Under the pieces are notes generated by a model that made no database searches, was not told where the DNA came from, and saw nothing but the letters and a program-made list of their open reading frames with translations. Shown in pieces: positions 50,891 to 60,202 of a stretch of DNA of 64,000 nt; the stretch's first letter is position 1, and each line of letters opens with the position of its first letter. Position numbers and translations under genes: made by a program. The stretch is taken from the NCBI GenBank assembly GCA_022822005.1, contig JAJECO010000097.1:1-64000 (forward strand), given 5' to 3'. The stretch is from Candidatus Poribacteria bacterium. Lineage in GTDB: Bacteria > Poribacteria > WGA-4E > PCPOR2b.

Positions 50891-52930
50891 CTAATCTGAG
50901 TTTGTTTCCGCTTCAAGCTGTGCTTTCAACTTGCCGAGCCGTTGCCGCACCAGACGATTACGGTGGTTCCTTTTAAGGAAACCGCTCCACAATGCCTCGG
51001 TCTCATCGGTGTTGCCTTGCGAGATATAGTATTCACCGAGGGCGATGGCTGCGTAGTGCAATGTCGGATCCTTTTCCATAGATGCTTGGAACTCTGCGAT
51101 AGCGGTATCGGGTTCTCCCTTGAGCAGTGCCATCTGTCCATTTCCGTAATGTCTCAGTGCGTGATCAGGATATTCGGCAGCAATTGTGTCGAGCATCTCC
51201 TGCGCGTTATCTGCCATCTCGGCTCTGTAAAACGCCATCGCTGCATGCACCTGCGCGTAAATTATCCGATTGTCAAGGATGCGCTTTTCTTCCGGTGGCG
51301 TTGAGGCTTTTTTCTGGCGGCTCACAAGACCGGCAGCGGCTTTATATTTTGTCTTTGCCCAGGTATAGTTACCGTATTTGTAGCAGATTGCGCCAAGTTC
51401 TATTTCGCCTTCGTAACTGTTGCCTTGCCCTGTAGCCAAGTCAGCGAAAATTCTCGCCCGTTGTTTATCCTTGAGATGGCGGTCAAGTACGTACGCGAGG
51501 CTCTGGAGTGCATCGACATAGTCGGTTTTGGAGGCGATTGCACGTTCACAGAATTCCGCTTCTTTTTCGTAGTTACCCATTTTCTGGTAGACGAGCCCCA
51601 ATCTCCAGTAGATCTCAGGATCCCTACTCCGGTTCAGTCCCAAAATAGAGCTGTAAGTCTCAGTGGCTCGTTCGTACTCTTCATCTAAGTACTGATTATC
51701 ACCTGTTACGACAACAGCTTCAAGAACATTTATATCCCTTCTCACGGCTTCTCTTAACACTTCTGCCGCGCGCTGGTACATGCCTATTTTCCGGTAGCAG
51801 ACCGATAGACGGAGGAAGCTATACGGATCAATCCGTGCGTTTTCGCGTTTGGCAAGCTCGATTGCATAGAAGAATAGTACGGCGGCATCTCGATATTCTT
51901 GGAACTGCAACTTCAGAAGAGCAATTTTGAGCACGGTATCGTGATAAACTTCGGGCTCTAAGCCTTCCGCATCGGCACCTTCTTGCATAATCGTTTGCTT
52001 ATAGGGTTCCATAACTTCTTCGGGATTTACACCTAAACCGGAGTCTGGGAAGTCACTTGGCAATCCCGTTGCCGGGCTGGACTCAAAGCCTGCCGCTTCG
52101 CGTTCTGCTCGACGTCGATCTCGGTAATTGAGTCTACGGTTAAATTCTGTCGAGAGGTCCTGGGCATCTGGCTCATCGGGTTTAGGGATATGTGCCCCCA
52201 TCAGTTGAAGCGCCTTTTTCGCTTCCTCTACCGATTCCTCCGTGCCCTCGCGCGCACCGTACTGCTTAACGACGGACTGGTAGGTGTCCTGGGCGGCGGC
52301 TTGATTGTTGAGATATTCCTGCTCAATCCTGGCTTTATTGACTAACGCCTGTGTCGCTCGTTTGCCCTCCGGGTGACGGTTTGCCACATTATCGTAGACC
52401 TCTGCGGCTTTCTCATAATTACTGGCTTCCTCATAGCTTTTTGCCAACATCAGTTGGGCGTTATGACTACGCTCTGATCCCGGAAAATCGTTAACGATAG
52501 TGTCAAAGGATTGTTGCGCCAATTCATAATCTTCTGCCTTGAAGGCACGAAGTCCCAGCCGCCAGTGTGCTTCGGGGGCTTCATCACTGTCGGGTGCTGC
52601 AGCGAGAAGGTCTTGGTAGACTTTGACTCCTTGTTTGGGTTGATTCATTCTGTCGATATATAACTTGGCAATGCCCAATTGCGCCTGACGTGCCTCCGAT
52701 GTTCCGGGCTTAGAATCGATAATCGACTGATAAGCATCAGCTGCACCGCGATAGTCCTTCTCTTGGATGAGTTGATTGATCTGTTCGTCCATGCCCTTTG
52801 AAACGCAGGCATATTGGGTTATGGTCACTACAGTAACTAACAGAAAGAAGATGCCAAATCTAATAGTCCCGATGGGATCGGTTCCGTTCCGAGAATCCCG
52901 ACTTGTCGGGAAATTCAAAGCAATTTTCAT
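50891..52930 (-). CDS. Large TPR lipoprotein-like protein, copy 1
   Basis: The 679-residue product starts at ATG 52930 with GGAGGA upstream. A hydrophobic segment near 23-40 leads to TQYACVS, a lipobox-like cysteine lacking the usual Leu/Ala at -3. At least eight tetratricopeptide-like units follow in two blocks, separated by a Pro/Gly-rich hinge (SPATGLPSDFPDSGLGVNPEEV). Units such as DPEIYWRLGLVYQKMGNYEKEAEFCERAI are clear. Unlike copies 2 and 3 it ends after the TPRs. TPR arrays are protein-interaction scaffolds; YfgC/BepA- or BamD-like envelope roles are possible. The N-terminal region includes residues encoded by a CCCGAC palindrome. Confidence 0.85.
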   Translation of the reverse strand: MKIALNFPTSRDSRNGTDPIGTIRFGIFFLLVTVVTITQYACVSKGMDEQINQLIQEKDYRGAADAYQSIIDSKPGTSEARQAQLGIAKLYIDRMNQPKQGVKVYQDLLAAAPDSDEAPEAHWRLGLRAFKAEDYELAQQSFDTIVNDFPGSERSHNAQLMLAKSYEEASNYEKAAEVYDNVANRHPEGKRATQALVNKARIEQEYLNNQAAAQDTYQSVVKQYGAREGTEESVEEAKKALQLMGAHIPKPDEPDAQDLSTEFNRRLNYRDRRRAEREAAGFESSPATGLPSDFPDSGLGVNPEEVMEPYKQTIMQEGADAEGLEPEVYHDTVLKIALLKLQFQEYRDAAVLFFYAIELAKRENARIDPYSFLRLSVCYRKIGMYQRAAEVLREAVRRDINVLEAVVVTGDNQYLDEEYERATETYSSILGLNRSRDPEIYWRLGLVYQKMGNYEKEAEFCERAIASKTDYVDALQSLAYVLDRHLKDKQRARIFADLATGQGNSYEGEIELGAICYKYGNYTWAKTKYKAAAGLVSRQKKASTPPEEKRILDNRIIYAQVHAAMAFYRAEMADNAQEMLDTIAAEYPDHALRHYGNGQMALLKGEPDTAIAEFQASMEKDPTLHYAAIALGEYYISQGNTDETEALWSGFLKRNHRNRLVRQRLGKLKAQLEAETNSD
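52896..52911. repeat. Perfect palindrome in the signal region of TPR copy 1
   Basis: TCCCGAC-TT-GTCGGGA is a 7-bp perfect inverted repeat encoding FPTSRD in the leader of copy 1. Related CCCGAT/ATCGGG palindromes occur at 12863, 25724 and near 46830. Copy 2 lacks this segment, so it may be another small palindromic insertion. Confidence 0.6.
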
Positions 52931-52964
52931 ATTAATCCTCCGTTGTGGTGTTAGCAATTCGATC

Positions 52965-55643
52965 TTAGTTTAGATTGATGTTAAGTGGTATGTTCCGCGC
53001 TGTCACCAAAAGTTCCATGATACGGTAGTCTTTCAGTTTTGGTTTGTATTTATTGATGGTCCGATCTGAATTACGATCTTCGGCTGGATAGGTCGTGTAC
53101 ACCGTTGCTACCCAGCGTTCCGAATCAAGTTCCCAAACTATCTGAGCCTTTTGGACAATAAGGAAGTACTTGCTTGTATCGATTATTTCTTCGTTGATAA
53201 CATGGCAAGGTGTTGAGGCCAATGCGTCGGGAATTTCGCTTATCACGGAGGGATACTCTACCGGGCTGCCTGGTACTGCATTGATGTCTCCAGCGTAGAC
53301 TTTGCGGAATCCGAGTACTCCTTCTTCTCCGAGGATGAACTCTGAACCTTCAACGGTAGCGATCTGTGCTGCATCGCGTATGGGATCGCCGTAGGCTAAT
53401 CGCTTTGTGGAACTTGGGATGCTGGCTACAGCGGGCAGGGTTTGAGTTGGTTGTCCGTGTGTGTCGGTGACTTGACTCTCGCCCAATCCGACGAAGAATG
53501 CGGTCGGTAATTGCGATTTTGGGATACGGCGCTTAGGATAGATTGTGCGTCGTTTTGTGGGCAAGCTGGTACGCCTCGACGCGCCAGATCGTTTGGTAAT
53601 GCTGGGTTGGGGGGAGGGTGTTGATTTTTTTACACCACTTGGTTGTTCCGAATCCTCGGAATTGGAACTGACCCCGGTTGGTTCGGTGTTTATAGGAACC
53701 CGCTTTGTCAATTCGTGGAGACGGTGACGGACCACACGGTTCAGCGGATTGGCTCTGAGAGATTTTTGCCATAACGCGATTGCTTCTTCGGTATGTCCCT
53801 GTGACAGATAGTATTCGCCCAACGCGATCGGTGCTGCATAGAGGCTCGGATCTTGTTCTATCGATGCTTTGAAGGCGATAATTGCAGTATCCATATCACC
53901 TTCAAGGGCGGCGAGTTGTCCACGTCCATACGGTATGAGTGGGTGGTTGGGGTATTCAGAGGCGAGCGTATCAATAATTTCTTGCGCTTTCTCCTCCATT
54001 TCACCCTTGTGTGCTGCCATTGCTGCGCGTACCTTTACGTAGACAACCCGGTTGTCTATCCCCCTTCTCTGAAATGGGGTTGTATCCTCTGTCTTTTCGT
54101 TTTGGGCAATCCGCGCTGCGAGTTCGTACTTCGATTTTGCCCAACCGTAGTTACCATATTTGTAGCAGAGATTCGCCAACTCGTTTTCACCGGCGTAGGT
54201 TTCACCTTTCTGATCGACGAGATCTTGAAAGATTGCGGCTCTATCGGTATTTCTCAGTCGATAGTGCAGCACTTCGGCGAGACTTTGGAGTGCCTTGGTG
54301 TACTCAGTTTTCACAGCGATGGCGCGTTCAAAGGCTTCAACCGCACTGTGCGGATCGTCCATCTTTTTGTATGCTAACCCCATTCTCCAGTAGATCTCCG
54401 GGTCTTTGGTTCTGTTCAACCCTAAAATAGAGTTATAAGTATCAATGGCTTTTTCGTAATCTTCATCAAGGTATTGATTGGCAGCGGTCCTGATGATTGC
54501 TTCGAGCACTGTCCCATCTTTTTTGACTGCTTTCCTTATCATTTCGCTGGCGTGCTGACGCATGCCGACTTTGCCATAACAGAAGGAGAGACGAAGATAG
54601 CTATACGGATCAATCTGTGCTTGATTGTGTTCGGCGAGTCTGATTGCATGAAAGAAGAGTGCCCCGGCATCCCGATAATTTTCAGAATCCAAATTTAGTT
54701 GAGCGATTTTAAGCACAGTGTCGTGATAAACTGCGCCCTCAAGACCTTCTCCGCCTGCGCCCGCTTCCTGAATGATCTGTTTCCAGGGTCTCATGAGTTC
54801 TTCTGGATCTACACCAAAGCCGGAGTCTGAATAATCTGGCACGTCCCCTATCGCCGGACTGCGTTCAACCCTGCCGCGTGGGCGGTCTCTTTCGCGGCGC
54901 TGCCTTTGCCGTTCTAATGCACGCTCCATGTGTGTCAGGGACTGATCATCCGGTTCAGGGATGCTGGCGCCCATCAAACGGAGTTCCTGTTTGGCAGTGG
55001 TAACTGATTCTTCTGTGCCTTCGATGTTGCTGTACTTCTTGACGAGGGCTTGGTAGGTTTGTTTAGCCGCGTTTTGATCTCGGAGGCGTTCCGCCTGAAT
55101 TCTGGCTTTATTGACCAACGCCTGTGTTGCTCGTTTTCCGTCCGGGTGGCGGTTTGCTACATTGTCGTAGATTTGTACCGCTTGCTGATACTCGCGTACC
55201 TCCTCATAACTTTTTGCCAGCATGAGTTGGGCATTGTGACTGAACTCCGACGTCGGAAATTGATTGATGATAGTGCTAAAGGACTGTTGCGCTGATTGAT
55301 AGTCTTTTGATTTGAAGGCGTAAAGCCCCAACCGCCAATGTGCTTGAGCAGCTTCGTCGCTATCAGGGGTCGTAGCGATGAGATCTTGATAAATCTGAAT
55401 GCCCTTATCGGGCTGATTCATCTTTTCGACGTATAGTCCGGCGATGCTGAGTAGCGCTTGACGAGCCGCTGGTGTTTCGGGATTGGAATCGACTACCGTT
55501 TGGTATACTTCGATGGCACCTTGATAGTCCTTTTCCTGCAGACGCTTTTCGGCTAATTTCTGTGGGGTTGACGCAACACAAGCGTATTGGGTCACCGCTA
55601 TTAGAGCGATGAGGGCGAAGATATTGTGCCTAACGACTTTCAT
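52965..55643 (-). CDS. Large TPR lipoprotein-like protein with BamE-like C-terminus, copy 2
   Basis: The 892-residue product has a signal segment with the unusual lipobox TQYACVAS (Cys near 22), two TPR blocks around the hinge SPAIGDVPDYSDSGFGVDPEELM, then a low-complexity Ser/Pro/Thr linker near 650-710 and a C-terminal domain. FFVGLGESQVTDTHGQP resembles the SmpA/OmlA (BamE) motif, followed by a unique 130-residue stretch ending IMELLVTARNIPLNINLN. The ATG overlaps the end of copy 3 by 14 bases with AAGGGA inside it, so translation is coupled. It probably works at the outer membrane; the function is unknown. Confidence 0.85.
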   Translation of the reverse strand: MKVVRHNIFALIALIAVTQYACVASTPQKLAEKRLQEKDYQGAIEVYQTVVDSNPETPAARQALLSIAGLYVEKMNQPDKGIQIYQDLIATTPDSDEAAQAHWRLGLYAFKSKDYQSAQQSFSTIINQFPTSEFSHNAQLMLAKSYEEVREYQQAVQIYDNVANRHPDGKRATQALVNKARIQAERLRDQNAAKQTYQALVKKYSNIEGTEESVTTAKQELRLMGASIPEPDDQSLTHMERALERQRQRRERDRPRGRVERSPAIGDVPDYSDSGFGVDPEELMRPWKQIIQEAGAGGEGLEGAVYHDTVLKIAQLNLDSENYRDAGALFFHAIRLAEHNQAQIDPYSYLRLSFCYGKVGMRQHASEMIRKAVKKDGTVLEAIIRTAANQYLDEDYEKAIDTYNSILGLNRTKDPEIYWRMGLAYKKMDDPHSAVEAFERAIAVKTEYTKALQSLAEVLHYRLRNTDRAAIFQDLVDQKGETYAGENELANLCYKYGNYGWAKSKYELAARIAQNEKTEDTTPFQRRGIDNRVVYVKVRAAMAAHKGEMEEKAQEIIDTLASEYPNHPLIPYGRGQLAALEGDMDTAIIAFKASIEQDPSLYAAPIALGEYYLSQGHTEEAIALWQKSLRANPLNRVVRHRLHELTKRVPINTEPTGVSSNSEDSEQPSGVKKSTPSPQPSITKRSGASRRTSLPTKRRTIYPKRRIPKSQLPTAFFVGLGESQVTDTHGQPTQTLPAVASIPSSTKRLAYGDPIRDAAQIATVEGSEFILGEEGVLGFRKVYAGDINAVPGSPVEYPSVISEIPDALASTPCHVINEEIIDTSKYFLIVQKAQIVWELDSERWVATVYTTYPAEDRNSDRTINKYKPKLKDYRIMELLVTARNIPLNINLN

Positions 55644-58341
55644 AGGCTATCCCTTTGGGTTTTGTAAGGAACAGGTTCGGTGGAAGATTTGGCTTGGTCA
55701 CTAACAGTTCCATGATGTGATAGTCTTTGAGCTTAGGTTTGTAGTTGTTTATAGACTTATCAGAAGTGAAATCTCTGGCTGGAAAAGTTGCGTGTACCGT
55801 TGCCCACCATCGTTCATCGTTGAGTTCCCAGACAACCTGTGCTTTCTGGACAATGAGATTATATTTCTTTGCTTCAAAAACTTGCTCATTGATAACGTCG
55901 CAGAGTGTTACTTTCAGTTCGTCGGGAAGCTCGTTGAGCAGCGCGGGGTACTCGCTGCCGCCTCCTACCAGTGCGTTGACGTCGCCAAAATAGACTTTGT
56001 GGTAGCCCAGTACGCCGTTTTCGTCGAAAATGAACTCTGTCCCCTCCAAGCTGAAGGTGCTGGACATGCCCGGCACAAGGGCGCCGTAGGCAAATCGCTT
56101 TGTGGCGTTGGGTACATTGGATGGTGGTTCAAGGATTTCGATGGGTTCTCCATGCTTTTCGATGACTTGGTCTTCGCTCAATCCGACGAAAAGGGCGGAT
56201 GGTAGCTTCGATTTCGGGATCCGATTCCTTGGATAGATTGTCCGTCGTTTTGCAGGTAGGAGACTTTGTCGCTTTTTCGTGGGTCTCAGGGTAGCAGTCT
56301 GTCCTGATTGATCGGGATTTACGCCTGCTTCAGCTTCTTGTGACTGCTCCATTTGTGCTTCACGCTGCTGTTTCAGTGCGTTAAGACGGCGACGCACACC
56401 ACGGTTTTGTGGATACGTTTTGAGTACCTCTTCCCATACCCCCATTGCTGCATCAGGGTTTTCTTGTGAGAGGTAGTATTCGCCGAGCGCAATCGGGGCA
56501 TTACCAGAAGCCGGATCTGTCTCTACAGCTGTTTCAAAGTTGGCTTTCGCAATCTCGATATTTCCTTTGAGCAATGCCAACTGCCCATAGGCGTAGGGTA
56601 TCAATGCATGGTTGGGATGTTCAGCAGCGAGAGCATCTATTTTCGCTTGTGCTTGGACCCCGTTACCGTTTTGGTAGTCTGCCATCGCCGCATGTATCTT
56701 TGCGTATAAGATCTGGTTATCGAGAACCTGCCTTTCAGATGGAGCGATGTCATCTTTCTCTTTTTCACGTTGGGCGATGCGCATCGCCGTTTCGTACTTT
56801 GATTTTGCTCGGAAGTATTCGCCATACTTGTAGCAGATATTTCCCAGTTCTATTTCACCCGTCGTGGTATGACCTTTGGTGTCGATTATGTCCTGAAAGA
56901 TGATAGCTCGTTGTCTATCTTTGAGTTGATAGTTAAGTATTTCGGCGAGGCTTTGGATTGCATCTATGTAATCCGTGTCACTCGCAATACTGCGCTCGAA
57001 GGACTCCGCGGCTTTATACAGATTCCCCATTTTTTTGTAGGTTAGCCCCAGTCGCCAGTAGATCTCCGGATCTTTGATGCGATTCACCCCCGCGATAGGT
57101 TGAAGTTTTTCGAGCACTTTTTCGTATTCTCCGTCTTGGTACTCGTTCGCCGAGGAGGTGATCACGGCTTCCAGCACTATTACATTTTTTCGCGCGCCTT
57201 CTCGGAGTGTTTCCACCGCTCGCTCGTGCATTCCCACTTTTCGATAGCAGACCGATAGGCGGATGTAGTCGTAGGGGTCAATCTTTTTGCTGTTTTCTGT
57301 TGCTACTTCAATCGCCCGGAAGTACAGGGTTCCTGCGTTTCGATAGTTTTGGATGAGAAAATTGATGTCTGCAACCACTTTAATCATGGTTTGCGTTTCA
57401 TCGTCGTTCTGTCCTGACCGTCCGTGTCCCCCGCCTTCCCAAGGGTTGCCAAATTCCCTTATGACCTCTTCGGGGGTGACACCGAAACCGGGATCTCCGT
57501 ATGTTCCAAAGCCCATCGCGGGACTCAGTTCAGCTCCGCCGCGTGGGCGGTCACGCTCGCGACGTTTCATCCGCCGTTCCTGTGCCCGATCGTAAGCTGT
57601 ACCCGAGTTGATCTCCGGCTGAGGGACGCGCGCTCCCATTGATTGAAGTTCTCGTCTCGCATCATCGACGGTTTCCTCCGTTCCTTCGACATTGTTATAC
57701 TCTGTGATGAGAGATTTATAGATATCTTCCGCTGCAATTCTGTCGTTCAGATAGTCCTTTTGGATTCTCGCTTTATTGGCTAGAGCTTGAGCGGCACGCT
57801 CGCTCACTGGATGGCGATTCACAACATTGTCGTAGGTTGTTATCGCTTTCTTATAGGCTCCAGCTTCTTCATAGCTTTTTGCTAACATCAACTGCGCGTT
57901 ATGACTCAAATGTCCGAGGTGTGGAAATTTGTTCACAATAGCGTCAAAAGACTGTTGTGCGGACTGGTAATCCTCTATTTTGAAATAGTAAATTCCCAGG
58001 CGGTAGTGTGCTTCGGCGGCTTCTCCTCTATCAGGTGCAGCAGCGATGAGATCTTGATAAGCCTTGATGCCCAACTGGGGTTGATTCATCTTGTCGATGT
58101 ATAATCTGGCGATGCCTAATTGCGCCCGGTAAGCCTCTGGTGTTCCAGCTTTAGAATTGATGACCGTCTGGTATGTATCGATTGCACCTTGATAGTCTTG
58201 CTCATGAGCGAGTTTTTCTGCTTGTCTTTGCGTGCTTGTTGAGATGCATCCATATTGGGTAAGCATTGTAGTGATGATCATCACGAGAGCGATCATCCGC
58301 ATAATGGATGAAGTCGGGATATAGGGGTTTACAGTTTTCAT
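55630..58341 (-). CDS. Large TPR lipoprotein-like protein with BamE-like C-terminus, copy 3
   Basis: The 903-residue product is the first of the three in transcription. It has the signal segment with TQYGCIS (Cys near 30), two TPR blocks around SPAMGFGTYGDPGFGVTPEEV, a charged linker, and the C-terminal module LFVGLSEDQVIEKHGEPIEI plus YKPKLKDYHIMELLVTKPNLPPN. That end is strongly alike in copy 2, whereas copy 1 lacks it. GAGAGGA lies before the ATG. Tandem, overlapping genes with shared architecture indicate duplication followed by divergence, presumably as subunits of one envelope assembly. Confidence 0.85.
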   Translation of the reverse strand: MKTVNPYIPTSSIMRMIALVMIITTMLTQYGCISTSTQRQAEKLAHEQDYQGAIDTYQTVINSKAGTPEAYRAQLGIARLYIDKMNQPQLGIKAYQDLIAAAPDRGEAAEAHYRLGIYYFKIEDYQSAQQSFDAIVNKFPHLGHLSHNAQLMLAKSYEEAGAYKKAITTYDNVVNRHPVSERAAQALANKARIQKDYLNDRIAAEDIYKSLITEYNNVEGTEETVDDARRELQSMGARVPQPEINSGTAYDRAQERRMKRRERDRPRGGAELSPAMGFGTYGDPGFGVTPEEVIREFGNPWEGGGHGRSGQNDDETQTMIKVVADINFLIQNYRNAGTLYFRAIEVATENSKKIDPYDYIRLSVCYRKVGMHERAVETLREGARKNVIVLEAVITSSANEYQDGEYEKVLEKLQPIAGVNRIKDPEIYWRLGLTYKKMGNLYKAAESFERSIASDTDYIDAIQSLAEILNYQLKDRQRAIIFQDIIDTKGHTTTGEIELGNICYKYGEYFRAKSKYETAMRIAQREKEKDDIAPSERQVLDNQILYAKIHAAMADYQNGNGVQAQAKIDALAAEHPNHALIPYAYGQLALLKGNIEIAKANFETAVETDPASGNAPIALGEYYLSQENPDAAMGVWEEVLKTYPQNRGVRRRLNALKQQREAQMEQSQEAEAGVNPDQSGQTATLRPTKKRQSLLPAKRRTIYPRNRIPKSKLPSALFVGLSEDQVIEKHGEPIEILEPPSNVPNATKRFAYGALVPGMSSTFSLEGTEFIFDENGVLGYHKVYFGDVNALVGGGSEYPALLNELPDELKVTLCDVINEQVFEAKKYNLIVQKAQVVWELNDERWWATVHATFPARDFTSDKSINNYKPKLKDYHIMELLVTKPNLPPNLFLTKPKGIAYESR

Positions 58342-58460
58342 AAATTATCCTCTCTCCTCATTATAACGCATAGTTGATTCCTTTGCTGATGTTGTGCGTG
58401 CCTCATACGTTTATACATCGGTTTCGGTGTAAAGTTCCCCTTTTCCTCTCGAATGCGTAC

Positions 58461-59594
58461 TTAGTACATCTGCCTTGAGACACATTCGTCAATGAGGTTC
58501 AACACAGACTGGCGGCTGTATCCTTCTTTTTCGAGGATCGTATCGCAGTTGATCAACTGTTGTTGGTCCGGTTGTTTCCCTGCCTCGAGAATCGAATTGG
58601 TCAGCCAACTGGTACGGATGCCGTTGACCCCAGAGGTATAATTTGCGTTATATTCTCCCTTGACTAAACCGACGAGTTGATCGATTTTGCTTTCCGGGTA
58701 CCCTTCGGGGCGCTGGAATTCTAACGGTTGAGGCTCGCCATCTTTTGGGATCAATCGGATTCCGTCTTTGATTTCCAACGTGCCTTCATCGCCCTCCAAA
58801 ATGACCCATTCTTCAAAACCGGTGCGGGTATTGCCAAGTATCGTAACCGTGCCACTCGCGCCGTTGTCCATTGTGATGTTCGTTTTAGAGTTGATTTCAA
58901 CGGATTTCAGGACAAGTTGGCCCTCATCATCCTCAAAGTTCATATCAGTTGTTCCGTTCGCTTCCTTTGGTAATAAGCCTGTCATCCAGAGGAAGATATC
59001 CTGTAAATGACTTCCAGAATCGTTGGGTTGCCCCCCGCCAGAGAATCGTGGGTCACCGCGCCATCCGGCCGCTCCCCAGCGTTGGGCGAGATAGACGTCA
59101 AATTTCTGGATGGTACCAATTAGGCCTTCGGCAATTGCCTGTTTCCCAGCCATGTAAGTGTTTTCATAGTGGCGTTGGTAGCCGCCGACCAGATGCAAGC
59201 CGCTGCCCATGGCGATCTTGGTAATCGCAATTGCATCGCCGACAATATTTGCCATCGGTTTTTCTACCAGAACATGGCATCCTGTCCGCAGCGCGTACTT
59301 GACATGGATGTCGTGTAAAGAATGGGGCGAAAAAATCCCAATGATGTCAAGGTCTTCCCAGTTCAACATCTCGATGAACTCATATTCACCGACGTAACGT
59401 TTGAAACTGTTTTCTTTATAATTTTCTACCCGTTCTTGCAATCCCTTTTCTAGCGCGTCGAGGCTTTGCTCATTGTTGTCGGCTGCTGCAACAATTTCGA
59501 CATCGTCTCGTGTGGCAAAGGCGAGTGTGTTTCCACGTCCCGCACCACCCGGCCCTATGACACCAACTCTGACAACGCTGTTCTTACTTGCCAT
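58461..59594 (-). CDS. Gfo/Idh/MocA family oxidoreductase
   Basis: NAD(P)-dependent sugar or inositol dehydrogenase family. The 377-residue product has a Rossmann start RVGVIGPGGAGRGN, AAADNNEQSLDALEKG, FSPHSLHDIHVKYALRTGCHVLVEKPMAN with the conserved EKP at 111-113, and GGGQPNDSGSHLQDIFLWMTG, a typical active-site helix with a His. AAGGAG is 13 bases before the ATG, rather distant. The substrate is unknown. It is 119 bases upstream of TPR copy 3 and may head that transcript. Confidence 0.9.
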   Translation of the reverse strand: MASKNSVVRVGVIGPGGAGRGNTLAFATRDDVEIVAAADNNEQSLDALEKGLQERVENYKENSFKRYVGEYEFIEMLNWEDLDIIGIFSPHSLHDIHVKYALRTGCHVLVEKPMANIVGDAIAITKIAMGSGLHLVGGYQRHYENTYMAGKQAIAEGLIGTIQKFDVYLAQRWGAAGWRGDPRFSGGGQPNDSGSHLQDIFLWMTGLLPKEANGTTDMNFEDDEGQLVLKSVEINSKTNITMDNGASGTVTILGNTRTGFEEWVILEGDEGTLEIKDGIRLIPKDGEPQPLEFQRPEGYPESKIDQLVGLVKGEYNANYTSGVNGIRTSWLTNSILEAGKQPDQQQLINCDTILEKEGYSRQSVLNLIDECVSRQMY

Positions 59595-60202
59595 GATTTT
59601 CAGCTGTCTCCTTGGTTCGACGGTTCATCTTTGCTCTATTTCAGATTATGATAGATTTCAGAATTACTTAGACACACCCAATGCACAGCCAACCCCCCTA
59701 GCCCCCCTTGTCAGGGGGAAATTGGTCAGGGGACTTTGGAAGCTTCACTAAGGTCAGAGTATTGGTAAACGTTGCATTGGCGTACATCTACATAGGTGAC
59801 ATACTCCCAAACCTATAAGGATTGGGCTTTACGAGCTAAAACCTTCTTCGGTAAAAGTGTTGATTCTGTATCCGATTTGATAGACGTAATAGCTTGTCAT
59901 TTGGCTGAATTCACAGATAGTCCCGGGCTGCACATGCCGTGCTCGAAACCAACAAAGCCTATGGGGTGCGTGTACGCGCAGCTACCGCTCAAGCCTGTTG
60001 ATTGATCGGGCATCCGAGTTTCAGGCGTGAGAGAATAGGGAGGCCTATTGTCCCAATCGGTAAAAACAGCCGATTCATTTTACCATAGTCAGTGAGACCT
60101 TGCAACCGGGAAATCCTAACGGGTTCTTGGTAGATATTCCGATATGAGTGTGGGTTGTTGGTGGCGGTGTTGTTACGTTTGTAACGAGTGGGTAGAGGTC
60201 TA
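59595..60202. other. Gene-free gap with palindromic repeat and possible IS200/IS605-like end
   Basis: About 600 bases with no supportable gene. CCCCCCTTGTCAGGGGG (59702-59718) is the same 17-mer found inside hyuA. GGTGACATACTCCC (59795-59808) leads into CCCAAACC-TATAA-GGATTGGG (59806-59826), a layout reminiscent of IS200/IS605 ends, but no TnpA or TnpB frame remains. A 69-residue frame here has no family likeness. Confidence 0.5.

Noticed and set aside
59796-60005. Plus-strand frame of 69 codons
   Set aside because: Composition is unlike a protein of this genome, with no homologous motif; it covers repeat and IS-like DNA.
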